25,083 bases of DNA from JBCCMF01 sp038747545 (GTDB lineage: Bacteria > Bacteroidota > Rhodothermia > Rhodothermales > JBCCMF01): contig JBCDJT010000075.1 of the NCBI GenBank assembly GCA_038747545.1, forward strand, positions 1-25,083. Direction: 5' to 3'. This document shows positions 8,796-17,900 of the stretch, piece by piece. The notes beneath the pieces are model-generated. The model did no database searches. It saw nothing but the letters and a program-made list of their open reading frames with translations, and was not told the origin of the DNA. Made by a program: the position numbers and the translations under genes. Each line of letters begins with the position of its first letter. Position 1 is the first letter of the stretch.

Positions 8796-11060
8796 ATGCG
8801 ATTCGTGCGATCTGTAGCGTCCCTCTCCGTTCTTTGGCTACTGTTGGTCGTGCCTACCTGGGCGCAGCAGCGGGCCTCCCTCAGCGGGTTCGTCCGCGAT
8901 GCCACCACGGGCGAGACGCTGCTGCTGGCCAACGTGGTCCTCGAAGGCACGTCGCTGGGGACGGCCACCAACAACGCGGGGTACTACACGCTGACCAACT
9001 TGGCTGCAGGTGCCTATACCGTCCGAGCCACCTTCATCGGCTTCCAGGATGTTCGCGTTGAGGTGACGCTGGCCGCAGGCGAGGAGCGGCGGCTCGACAT
9101 CGAGCTCAGCCCCGACGATGTGGCACTCGAAGGCGTGGTGGTCACCGCCGAGGCGGAGTTGGAGGAGGAGAACCGTAACTTGGGTGTGCAGGCCGTCTCC
9201 ACCGAGACCATCCGCCAGCTGCCCACGATCCTGGAGCCCGACGTCTTCCGGTCGCTCCAACTGCTGCCCGGCATCAAGGCGGCCTCCGACTTCTCCAGCG
9301 GCCTCTACATCCGCGGTGGCAGCCCGGACCAGACGCTCATCATGCTAGACCGCACCACGGTCTACAATCCCAGCCACCTGTTCGGCTTCTTCTCGCCGTT
9401 CAACCCCGATGCCATCAAAGACGTGCGCCTGTACAAAGGCGGCTACCCCGCCGAGTACGGTGGGCGCCTCGGCTCGGTAGTAGATATCTACAACAAGGAC
9501 GGCAACCGCAACGAGTACCGGGGGCGCCTGAGTGTCGGCCTTCTGGCCTCGCGCGGCTTGATCGAGGGGCCCTACAAGTACGGCTCGTGGATGCTAGCCG
9601 TGCGCCGCTCGACCATTGACCCGCTGCTGGCCGCCCTCCGCAACGCCGACATTGCCAACATCCCCGAGAAGTACTTCTTCTACGACATCAACGGCAAGGT
9701 CAATTTCGACGCGGGTGACAACGATCGCTTCTCGGTCTCCGTCTATGCGGGCGCCGACAACCTGGAGGCGACGTTCTTCGAAGACCTCGACATCGACCTC
9801 GTCTACGGCAATCAGACCCTCAGTGGCAACTGGACCCACATCTTCTCGCCCCGGCTGTTCTCCAACTTCACGTTCACCTCGGCGCTGTACCGGAGCGACC
9901 CGGTGTTCAACTTGGCCAACACGGACTTCAGCCGCATCAACCGCATCTACGACAACTCGGTCAAGGGCGACTTTGAGTACATCTCCAACGAGCGCCACAG
10001 CCTGAAGGTGGGCTTTTGGAGCGGCAACTTCATCATGCGTCTCAACGACACGTTCGACGGCAACCCATCGCTGAACACGCGCATCCAGACGTTTTACAGC
10101 GCGCTCTACGTGGACGAGACGTTCAAGCCAACGGGCGAATGGCAGGTGCGCACCGGGCTGCGCGCCAACTACTTCGCCGAGGGCGACTACCTACGCCTAG
10201 AGCCGCGCCTCGGCCTGGAATACCGGCCCGAAGCCCTCGGCAACGTCCGCCTCCAGGTAGGCTACGGACGCTACTACCAGTTCCTGACGCTCATCACCAG
10301 CGAGCTCTTCTCGGCCTTCGACGTGTGGCTGACTACGGACGATGGCGTGGCCCCAGCCTTCGGCGATCAGTTTGTGGCGGGCGCCAAGATTGGCCTGAAC
10401 GACGGCATCAACCTGGACATCGAGGGCTACTACCGGACGATGGAAGACCTCTTCGTACTCGACCCGTTCTTGCCGGACGCCGCGGGCTTCGACTACGAGG
10501 ACCTGTTCATGCGGGGCGACGGCTTTGCCTATGGCGGCGAGGTGTTTCTCGAAAAGACCGAGGGGCGCCTCAACGGCTTTGTAGGCTACTCGTTTGCCGT
10601 CACGCGCCGCCGCTTCCCGCTGCTGAACGACTTCAACTACTTCTCGCCCAAGTACGACCGCACGCACGACATCAGCATCGTGACCAACTACGACCTGAGC
10701 CGCCGCTGGCGGGCCACCGTGGCCTGGGTCTACGGCACGGGCCAGGCCTTCACGCGGCCCAACGGGCAGTACAAGCTGCTCGATGATCCGTTTGGCAATG
10801 CGTCGCGCGATGTGCTCGTGGCCGACTTCAACGCGCAGCGCCTCGACGCCTACCACCGCCTCGACTTCGGCTTCACCAACATCGGCCGCTTCTTTGGCTT
10901 TGCCGACTACGAGTTCCAGATCCAGGCCATCAACGCCTACTTCCGCAAGAACCCGTGGTTTGTGTTCACCGAGTTCAACGACGACGGCACCACCGAGACC
11001 TCGCAGGTCAACCAGATCCCGGTGCTGATTCCCAACCTCTCTTTCTCACTCAAGTTTTAG
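8796..11060 (+). CDS. TonB-dependent outer-membrane receptor with carboxypeptidase-regulatory-like N-domain
   Basis: A 754-residue receptor starting at the ATG at 8796. Sixteen further in-frame codons upstream are not signal-like and are excluded. The signal peptide covers about residues 1-23 (ending VVPTWAQ). A CarboxypepD_reg-like beta domain follows (about 27-110, SLSGFVRDATTGETLLLANV), then a plug domain (about 125-230, with LQLLPGIKA, YIRGGSPDQTLIMLD and YPAEYGGRLGSVVDI), then a long beta-barrel ending in a C-terminal phenylalanine (SFSLKF), as expected for BAM-assembled proteins. Such receptors import large ligands using TonB energy. The DUF4249 lipoprotein gene 55 bp downstream is a partner seen repeatedly in Bacteroidota. 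The length is modest compared with about 1000-residue SusC, and no SusD is present. The ligand is unknown. Confidence 0.93.
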   Translation: MRFVRSVASLSVLWLLLVVPTWAQQRASLSGFVRDATTGETLLLANVVLEGTSLGTATNNAGYYTLTNLAAGAYTVRATFIGFQDVRVEVTLAAGEERRLDIELSPDDVALEGVVVTAEAELEEENRNLGVQAVSTETIRQLPTILEPDVFRSLQLLPGIKAASDFSSGLYIRGGSPDQTLIMLDRTTVYNPSHLFGFFSPFNPDAIKDVRLYKGGYPAEYGGRLGSVVDIYNKDGNRNEYRGRLSVGLLASRGLIEGPYKYGSWMLAVRRSTIDPLLAALRNADIANIPEKYFFYDINGKVNFDAGDNDRFSVSVYAGADNLEATFFEDLDIDLVYGNQTLSGNWTHIFSPRLFSNFTFTSALYRSDPVFNLANTDFSRINRIYDNSVKGDFEYISNERHSLKVGFWSGNFIMRLNDTFDGNPSLNTRIQTFYSALYVDETFKPTGEWQVRTGLRANYFAEGDYLRLEPRLGLEYRPEALGNVRLQVGYGRYYQFLTLITSELFSAFDVWLTTDDGVAPAFGDQFVAGAKIGLNDGINLDIEGYYRTMEDLFVLDPFLPDAAGFDYEDLFMRGDGFAYGGEVFLEKTEGRLNGFVGYSFAVTRRRFPLLNDFNYFSPKYDRTHDISIVTNYDLSRRWRATVAWVYGTGQAFTRPNGQYKLLDDPFGNASRDVLVADFNAQRLDAYHRLDFGFTNIGRFFGFADYEFQIQAINAYFRKNPWFVFTEFNDDGTTETSQVNQIPVLIPNLSFSLKF

Positions 11061-11075
11061 GAGACTGCACCCCAT

Positions 11076-11102
11076 GACAAGGAGACCTGAGACCTGGGAC
11101 GT
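11076..11102 (+). repeat. Degenerate GACCT tandem repeat, copy 1 (behind TonB receptor gene)
   Basis: Units start at 11076 (GACAA), 11084 (GACCT), 11091 (GACCT) and 11098 (GACGT), with steps of 8, 7 and 7 bp. It lies between the receptor stop and the lipoprotein start. It shares the exact 11-mer GACCTGAGACC (11084-11094) with copies 2 and 3. Confidence 0.6.
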
Positions 11103-11115
11103 GAACCCTGCTGCC

Positions 11116-12042
11116 ATGACACGGCTCGCGCTGCTGCTGGCCCTCACGTTGGGCGTGGGTGCCTGTGACATCAGCGACCCCGATGGCTTCGAGCGCGAGT
11201 ATATTGTGGAAGCCTACCTCGAAGCGATGCAGCCCATCGGGCAAGTCCGCCTCAGCCAGTCGGTGCCCATCGACGGCGTGTTCGACTTCGACGCGCTGAG
11301 CGTGGGGGGCGCCGAGGTACGGATGCTGCTGGAAGCCCCCGATGGCAGCATCGAACGAACGCTCGACTTCGCCCCGTCACCCAGCGAGCGTGGCATCTAC
11401 CGCGCCCTGGATGCCTCAGCCGTCGCGTTGCCGCGCCGCACCTACCGCCTGGAGGTGAATATCCCCGACGGCAGCACGCTATCGGCCTCGACCATCGTCC
11501 CGGATACGTTCTCGGTGGTCCGTGTCAACAATCCCAGCGCCGTCTACGCCAGCGATGACCAAGTCAGCCTGGACCTCACGCCGAGTTTCTATCCAGGCCG
11601 CCAGTCGTACTACCTCTTCACCGTAGAGTCGCTGCAGCCCACGCAAGACAACCTGGTGCCGTTCATCTTTGCCTTCATCGACGATAACGGCGACGGCGTG
11701 TTAGACGCCGACGACGACTTCGAGCCCGACGACCTGCTGGATATCCGCATCGGCAACTCGCCACCGCTGAACGAGGCCAACTACACCGTCAATGCCGATG
11801 GGTCGCTGAACGTGCCGCTGCCGTGGCTAGCCGTGGCGTTCTATGGCCCAACGACGACTGCTGCGAGCGCCCTGGATGACAACCTGTACGACTTCATCCG
11901 TTCTGAGGCGGTGCAGCAAGGCGGCTCCACGCTCTCGCCCGGCGAGGTGCCGAACATCCTGACGCGTATCGAGGGGGGCAAGGGGGTCTTCGGCAGCTTC
12001 GCGCGTGTCTTTCAGGAGGGTATCGTGGTGCGAGAGGAGTGA
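11116..12042 (+). CDS. DUF4249-family outer-membrane lipoprotein
   Basis: A 308-residue lipoprotein starting at ATG 11116. The signal sequence ends in lipobox V-G-A-C with the lipidated Cys17. The body is beta-rich, beginning with EREYIVEAYLEAMQPIGQVRLSQS, the N-terminal pattern of DUF4249 proteins, which are commonly encoded next to a TonB-dependent receptor in Bacteroidota and are thought to help with ligand capture. The loop at residues 189-201 reads D-D-N-G-D-G-V-L-D-A-D-D-D, an EF-hand/dockerin-like calcium-binding pattern (positions 1, 3, 5, 9 and 12 all acidic or Asn). It lies 55 bp after the receptor stop and is probably co-transcribed with it. The function beyond being the receptor partner is unknown. 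Confidence 0.8.
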   Translation: MTRLALLLALTLGVGACDISDPDGFEREYIVEAYLEAMQPIGQVRLSQSVPIDGVFDFDALSVGGAEVRMLLEAPDGSIERTLDFAPSPSERGIYRALDASAVALPRRTYRLEVNIPDGSTLSASTIVPDTFSVVRVNNPSAVYASDDQVSLDLTPSFYPGRQSYYLFTVESLQPTQDNLVPFIFAFIDDNGDGVLDADDDFEPDDLLDIRIGNSPPLNEANYTVNADGSLNVPLPWLAVAFYGPTTTAASALDDNLYDFIRSEAVQQGGSTLSPGEVPNILTRIEGGKGVFGSFARVFQEGIVVREE

Positions 12043-12049
12043 ACAGGGC

Positions 12050-12075
12050 AGGGCCGAGGTCTCAGGTCCAAGGTC
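12050..12075 (-). repeat. Degenerate GACCT tandem repeat, copy 2 (reverse; behind DUF4249 gene)
   Basis: On the plus strand the units AGGGC (12050), AGGTC (12057), AGGTC (12064) and AGGTC (12071) follow at exactly 7 bp. The reverse complement contains the 11-mer GACCTGAGACC (12058-12068). The array begins 8 bp after the DUF4249 stop codon. Confidence 0.65.
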
Positions 12076-12148
12076 AGAAGAGGCGGGGTTGAACTAAGGC
12101 CCTCCGTGCGGCATCTTGTGGGCTCAACGTGTCCTAAAGCTGCCTGCT

Positions 12149-13261
12149 ATGCTCAAGCCCCTTGCGTTCGGTCTCCTGGCAATGCTCGCCGTGCTACCCG
12201 TCTCGGCACAAGCACCCGCCGACGTTTCTGATGCACCGCTACGCGTGGGCGTTGTGGGCCTCGTCCACACGCACGTCCACTGGATCCTGGGCCGTGAGGA
12301 CCGAGGCGACATCGAGATTGTCGGCATCGTGGAGCCCAACCGCGACCTGGCCGAGCGCTACGCCGCGCAGCACGGCTACAGCATGGATCTGGTGTACGCC
12401 GACTTGGAGGCGATGCTGGATGCGGCACAGCCCGAGGCGGTTACCGTGTTCACGACGATCAAAGATCACCGCCGTGTGACCGAGGTCGCGGCTGGGCGCG
12501 GGGTGCATGTGATGGTGGAGAAGCCGCTAGCGGTAAGCTTGGAAGACGCGCAGGCGATGCTGGATGCGGCCGAGCGCGGCGGCATCCACCTCCTCACGAA
12601 CTACGAGACGACGTGGTACCCGAGCGTCCATGAAGCCCATCGGCTATACGCCGAGGGCGCCCTGGGGCCGCTCCGCAAGATGGTGGTCATGGACGGGCAC
12701 TTCGGTCCCGAGGAGATCGGCGTGAACGAGGAGTTTCTCGAATGGCTCATCGACCCTGCGTACAACGGCGCGGGCGCGCTCACCGACTTCGGCTGCTACG
12801 GCGCCAACCTGCTCACGTGGTTCATGGGCAACCAGCGCCCGCTCACCGTCACCGCCATCACGCAGCAGATCAAGCCCGACCGCTATCCGCTGGTGGATGA
12901 CGAGGCGACCATCATCGTGACGTACCCCGAGGCGCAAGGCGTCATCCAGGCATCATGGAACTGGCCGTACCACCGCAAGGACATGGAAGTCTACGGCGCG
13001 GCGGGCGCTGCCATCGCCACAGGCGGCCAGACCCTCCGCCTTCGCCCCTCCGACCCAGAGCCGTGGGCCGATCAAGCCCTGTCGCCGCTCCCTGCACCGT
13101 TCGACGACCCGTTCAGCTACCTCGAAGCCGTCGTCCGCGGCCGCATCGCCCCCGATGGCGATCTCTCCTCGCTGGAGAACAACATGATCGTCATGGAAAT
13201 CCTCGACGCCGCCATGCGGTCGGCGAGCACGGGGCGGACCGTGGTCCTATCCACGGAGTGA
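12149..13261 (+). CDS. Exported Gfo/Idh/MocA-family oxidoreductase
   Basis: A 370-residue protein from ATG 12149. Residues 1-20 form a Sec-type signal peptide (MLKPLAFGLLAMLAVLPVSA) with no twin-arginine motif. The N-terminal Rossmann fold starts at LRVGVVGLVHTHVH (31-44), and the conserved EKP motif of the family is at 124-126 (MVEKPLAVSLEDA). The C-terminal alpha/beta domain includes GGxLTDFGCY-like residues (GAGALTDFGCYGANL). Members oxidise, reduce or epimerise sugars and related polyols with bound NAD(P). The third glycine of the usual GxGxxG is replaced (GLVHTH), as in a subgroup of this family. It sits 106 bp downstream of the DUF4249 gene on the same strand, so it may process the imported ligand, though co-transcription is uncertain. 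It converges tail to tail (6 bp) with the next gene. Confidence 0.85.
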   Translation: MLKPLAFGLLAMLAVLPVSAQAPADVSDAPLRVGVVGLVHTHVHWILGREDRGDIEIVGIVEPNRDLAERYAAQHGYSMDLVYADLEAMLDAAQPEAVTVFTTIKDHRRVTEVAAGRGVHVMVEKPLAVSLEDAQAMLDAAERGGIHLLTNYETTWYPSVHEAHRLYAEGALGPLRKMVVMDGHFGPEEIGVNEEFLEWLIDPAYNGAGALTDFGCYGANLLTWFMGNQRPLTVTAITQQIKPDRYPLVDDEATIIVTYPEAQGVIQASWNWPYHRKDMEVYGAAGAAIATGGQTLRLRPSDPEPWADQALSPLPAPFDDPFSYLEAVVRGRIAPDGDLSSLENNMIVMEILDAAMRSASTGRTVVLSTE

Positions 13262-13267
13262 GTGCGT

Positions 13268-13858
13268 TCACAGTCTCCGCAGGCGAGCCTCTTGCCGGTA
13301 GCTCAGGTAGTGCTGATCGAGCGGGTGGTCCGCCTCCACGTACAGCAGGGTAAGCGCGCCGCCGTCGAAGACTGTGGTCAGCACGTAGCTGAACTCCTCT
13401 TCGCCGATGTTATTGGAGCCAAGTCCGTGAAAGACCAGGCGCTCATCGAGGGCCACCCACTGCGGTCCGGCGCCCGTCCGGTTGTCTTCACCATCGGTCC
13501 CTTCAATCACAAATCGCCTGATGGCAAAGAAGTCCCTCAAGAGCTGGATGGGCCTGAAGGCTTCGATAAGGGGCTGGGAGGCGATGGCTCCATCGGTTCG
13601 GAAGAGCACCTGGTTGCTCGATCCAAGCACGGCGACGTCGTAGCCGAACTCGATGGTGCCGAGATCGCGCGTGGTCTCATCGGTAAGCACCGTGCCATCG
13701 GCCGCATAGGTACGCGTGTTGATGGACTCGACTACCCACAGCCCTTCAATGTCATCGCCCGGGTAGTCGGGCCACAACGTGTTGATGTCACAGCCGGTCA
13801 CACTGAGGATGGCCAGGACGAGGGCCATTCGGGTACCATGATTGAGGCGCAGCATCAT
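13268..13858 (-). CDS. Hypothetical lipoprotein (possible lipocalin-like fold)
   Basis: A 196-residue protein whose N-terminus ends in lipobox S-V-T-G-C (Cys23), so it is a predicted lipoprotein. The mature part begins with an IEGLWVVESINTRTYAADG segment. The GxW-type start (G39-L-W41) followed by beta-strand-like alternation resembles the first strand of lipocalin-like domains, but the match is weak and not a family assignment. Its start overlaps the stop of the upstream gene as ATGA (13855-13858), showing translational coupling. A second ATG one codon in (13855) could also serve. Function unknown; probably works with its coupled neighbour in the envelope. Confidence 0.75.
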   Translation of the reverse strand: MMLRLNHGTRMALVLAILSVTGCDINTLWPDYPGDDIEGLWVVESINTRTYAADGTVLTDETTRDLGTIEFGYDVAVLGSSNQVLFRTDGAIASQPLIEAFRPIQLLRDFFAIRRFVIEGTDGEDNRTGAGPQWVALDERLVFHGLGSNNIGEEEFSYVLTTVFDGGALTLLYVEADHPLDQHYLSYRQEARLRRL

Positions 13859-14757
13859 CGCAAGCTCAGGAATACGGCCATGCCAAGCTGGAACTGGACT
13901 CCTTCTACCAGGCCTTTCACGCGCCTTCCGAGATAGGGCGATTCCCAGCGGTCGAAGTCCAGCGGAAGCTCTTGGACAAAGGTGTAGGTATCAGAGCCGA
14001 TTTGTATGAAGTTGCCCCAGTCTTCCTGTTCAATGCCGCCCGATTCAATGGAGCCGCTGTCAAAGCGCGATGCAATGTCGAAGGGGTTGATCCACTCTAC
14101 ACGGGCAAAAAGACGCACGAACGATATGGGGAAGGCAAACTTGGCACCGATGAGCCAGTCGAAATCCGAAATGCGCCAGACGCCGTTATAGCGGCTCTCG
14201 CCCCCAAAGCTACGCGTGCCATCGGGGTATAGGGCATACGATGAGAGGCGTCCGCGCGTGGCTTGGCCCCCGATGAAGGCGCCAAGTCCAGCGGCACCGC
14301 CGGGTGCTGTGATGCCAAACGTAAATTTCCAGAGTTGCAGATCGCTCTCGTAAAACCGCTGGAAGCCACCGCGCAACATGGCACTACTAGCGGACTCGCT
14401 GCTCCTGAAATCCAACTCCATGTCGTACGGGCCAAAGGCAAAGCCGACGCCAAAGGCGAGATTGCTTTCTACGGTGAGCGGCTGCAAGAGCGTGGCCGGG
14501 TCGGCAGTGGCAATGAACGACACCTCACTGCCGTCGTCGTCGATGTTGGTGATGGTGCGTGTAGGGGCGAATTCGGCCACGTCGCCGCCATATAGGAGGA
14601 AGAATTCGTCGAGCGACGGCCACGAGATGCGACTGCTTTGCGGCAGGCCCACCGTGAAGAAAAACCCAACCGCTTCGTCGAGGTCGCCGATGTCTTGACC
14701 GTGTGCCCCAGCGGGCACGGTGAGTAAGGCGAGCGTGAGGGCAAGAACCTGGCGCAT
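13855..14757 (-). CDS. Hypothetical exported protein, probably an outer-membrane beta-barrel
   Basis: A 300-residue protein from ATG 14757. Seventeen in-frame codons further upstream are rejected because they would precede a clean signal peptide (MRQVLALTLALLTVPAGAHG, residues 1-20). The mature part is rich in alternating hydrophobic/polar stretches with many aromatic residues, for example VRLFARVEWINPFDI, and ends GVQFQLGMAVFLSLR, fitting a mid-sized beta-barrel. No catalytic motif or named family was recognised. Its stop codon overlaps the start of the downstream lipoprotein gene by 4 bp, so a beta-barrel/lipoprotein pair is made together. About 165 bp separate it from the IcmF stop. Confidence 0.75.
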   Translation of the reverse strand: MRQVLALTLALLTVPAGAHGQDIGDLDEAVGFFFTVGLPQSSRISWPSLDEFFLLYGGDVAEFAPTRTITNIDDDGSEVSFIATADPATLLQPLTVESNLAFGVGFAFGPYDMELDFRSSESASSAMLRGGFQRFYESDLQLWKFTFGITAPGGAAGLGAFIGGQATRGRLSSYALYPDGTRSFGGESRYNGVWRISDFDWLIGAKFAFPISFVRLFARVEWINPFDIASRFDSGSIESGGIEQEDWGNFIQIGSDTYTFVQELPLDFDRWESPYLGRRVKGLVEGVQFQLGMAVFLSLR

Positions 14758-14875
14758 GGCGGGCAGCGAAACCTGAACTGCGTCGAGAATACTCTCGCAC
14801 GCCCACAATCTCTATCGCCTCATCCGGGTAATCTGCGCGACGAGGCGCATTAAGGTTGAGGTTGGACGAGCGCAC

Positions 14876-14918
14876 GACCTCCTGACGTTCAGACCTGCCG
14901 ACCTTCGACCTGAGACCA
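14876..14918 (+). repeat. Degenerate GACCT tandem repeat, copy 3 (behind icmF)
   Basis: Six units starting at 14876 (GACCT), 14884 (GACGT), 14892 (GACCT), 14900 (GACCT), 14907 (GACCT) and 14914 (GACCA) give steps of 8, 8, 8, 7 and 7 bp. The last part holds the shared 11-mer GACCTGAGACC (14907-14917). The array starts 4 bp beyond the IcmF stop codon (read on the minus strand) and is the longest of the three copies. Confidence 0.7.
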
Positions 14919-14922
14919 AGAA

Positions 14923-17900
14923 CTACATATTCCGCCGGTACTGCCCGCCCACCTCAAACAGCGCGTCGGTGATTTGGCCGAGAGAGCAGACGCGGACGGC
15001 ATCCATGAGGGCGTCGAAGACGTTGCCGCCGCGCCGGGCGGTGGCTTTGAGTTCGGCGAGAGCGTCGGGCGCGGCCTCGGCGTGGCGCGTGTGGAAGGCC
15101 TGCAGGTTCTCGATCTGGTGTTCTTTCTCGACTGTCGAAGAGCGCATGAGCGAGACGGTGGGCTCGGCGGTCTCCTCTTCGCTGGCGACGAACGTATTGA
15201 TGCCTACCAGCGGCAACTCGCCCGTGTGCTTCTTGTGCTCGTACACCATCGACTCCTCCTGAATCTTGCCGCGCTGGTACATGGTCTCCATCGCGCCTAG
15301 CACGCCGCCCCGGTCGTTGATCCGCTCAAACTCCTGCAAGACGGCCTCTTCCACCAAGTCGGTTAGCTCCTCGATGATGAACGCGCCCTGGAGGGGGTTC
15401 TCATTCTTCGCCAGCCCGAGTTCGCGGTTGATGATGAGCTGGATGGCGATGGCACGGCGGACGCTCTCCTCGGTGGGCGTCGTGATGGCCTCGTCGTAGG
15501 CGTTGGTGTGGAGGCTGTTGCAGTTGTCGTAGATGGCGTAGAGCGCCTGCAGCGTGGTGCGGATGTCGTTGAACTGGATCTCCTTGGCGTGCAGACTGCG
15601 GCCCGAGGTCTGGATGTGGTACTTGAGCTTCTGGCTGCGGGCGTTGGCGCCGTACTTCTCGCGCATGGTCACCGCCCAGATGCGCCGCGCCACGCGCCCG
15701 ATGACGCTGTACTCGGGGTCCATGCCGTTGGAGAAGAAGAACGACAGGTTGGGCGCGAAGTTGTCGATGTGCATGCCTCGGCTGAGGTAGTACTCGACGA
15801 ACGTGAAGCCGTTGGAGAGCGTGAAGGCGAGCTGCGAGATCGGGTTGGCGCCGGCCTCGGCGATGTGGTAGCCGGAGATGGAGACCGAGTAGAAGTTGCG
15901 CACGCCGTGGTCGATGAAGTACTGCTGGATGTCGCCCATGGTGCGCAGGGCGAAGTCGGTGGAGAAGATGCAGGTGTTCTGCGCCTGGTCCTCCTTCAGG
16001 ATGTCGGCCTGGACGGTGCCGCGCACACGCTTGAGGGCGTCGGCTTTGAGGGTGGCGTAGGTGTCGGCGTCGAGCAGGCCGCGCTGGACGAGGTCGGGGC
16101 CGCTGGTGCCGAGCAGGCCCAGGCCGAAGCCGTCGTTGCCGTCGGGCAGGGCGTCTTCCTCACCGTTGGGACCGAACGGGCGGTACGTGGGCTGCGTGCC
16201 GAGCGCTTGCTGGACGCCGCCGAGTTGTCCGGTCTCGCGGAGGTGGCGTTCCACCTGCTGGTCGATGGCCGTGTTCAAGAACATCGCCATGATCATGGGC
16301 GCCGGGCCGTTGATCGTCATCGATACCGAGGTGGCGCGGGCGCACAGGTCGAAGCCCGAATAGAGCTTCTTCATGTCGTCGAGTGTGCAGACCGAGACGC
16401 CGGCGTTGCCCACCTTACCGTAGATGTCGGGGCGGTGGTGCGGGTCGAAGCCGTAAAGCGTGACCGAGTCGAAGGCAGTGGAGAGGCGACGGGCGGGCAT
16501 GCCTGCGGAGACGAGGTGGAAGCGGCGGTTTGTGCGCTCGGGGCTGCCCTCGCCCGCGAACATGCGCGTCGGGTCCTCGCCTTGCCGCTTGAACGGGAAG
16601 ACGCCCGCAGTGTAGGGGAAGTAGCCCGGCAGGTTCTCGCGCAGCGCAAACCGCAGGCGGTCGCCCGCGTGCTCGGTCCTCGGCAGCGCCACGCGCGGGA
16701 TCTTGGTACCCGACAAGCTCTCCACGTACAGCGGTGCTTCGATTTTGCGGCCGCGCACCTCGTAGGTGAAGATGTCCTTGCGGTAGGCCTCCGCGTTGGC
16801 CTCCCAGTTGCCCAGCAGGTTCTGCGAGATCGGATCGAGGCGGTTCCACCAGTGCGCCTCCATCGCCTCCAGGCGCGGCAGCAGCGCCTCGGCATCGTCC
16901 GGGTTCCAGTTGAGGAGCTGCGCTTTGGCGCCCTTGGCTTCGTGCCAGCGCGAGGCGGTCTGCACCTGCGCCTCGGCCCAGTCGTGGTAGCTGCGCACGC
17001 TCTCGGCGATCTCGCCCAGGTACCGCTGCCGCTTCGGCGGGATGATGGCGAGCGCGTTCGGGTCCACATCGGGCAGTCCCTCGGCGTCGTAGACCGATTG
17101 CTGGAAGTCCGTGCCGTGGTGCGTGTTGAGGTGGTCGGCGAGGGCGAGGAAGAGCTTCGTCACGCCGGGGTCGTTGAACTGCGAGGCCATCGTCGGGAAG
17201 ACGGGCATGGCGTCGGGCGGTTGCTGCCACAGGCCGCGGTTGCGCTGCACCTGCTTGCGAATGTCGCGCAGGGCATCCCGACTGCCGCGCTTCTCAAACT
17301 TGTTGAGCACCACGAGGTCGGCGGCGTCCAGCATGCCGATCTTTTCGAGCTGCGTGGGCGCGCCGAAGTCGTGCGTCATCACGTAGACGGTGAGGTCGGC
17401 GAACTCCTCGATCTCGGTGTCGCTCTGGCCGATGCCGGCGGTCTCCAGGATGATGAGGTCGAAGCCCGCGGCTTGGCAGACTTGCACGGCCTCCTCCAGT
17501 GCTTGCGATGTGGCGCGGTGCCGCTGGCGCGTAGCGAACGAGCGCATGTAGACGCGGCCTTCGCCCAAGCTGTACAGGCTGTTCATGCGGATGCGGTCGC
17601 CGAGGAGCGCCCCGCCCGAGCGCCGCTGCGTCGGGTCGATGGAGAGGACAGCGACCTGCACATCGGGCAGCGCCGTCAGGAAACGCCGCACCAGCTCGTC
17701 CGTCAGCGTCGACTTGCCCGCGCCGCCCGTGCCTGTGATGCCGACGACGGGTGCTGTCTTGGTGGCCAGCGTCGGCAGGTCGATCGCCGCGCCGTCGCCC
17801 TCTTGTACCTCGGCCGCGACGGTCTCGGGGTGCTCGACGCGCGCCTCCACGCGGGTGAGGCGATGTGCCACGCGGTCGGCGGTGGTCCATGCGGTCGGCG

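Noticed and set aside
16250..16482. Extra 50-residue stretch in IcmF as a possible new insertion domain
   Set aside because: From memory, Bacteroidota IcmF homologues carry a similar LPxGNDG-containing stretch here, so it is probably lineage-typical and not novel.
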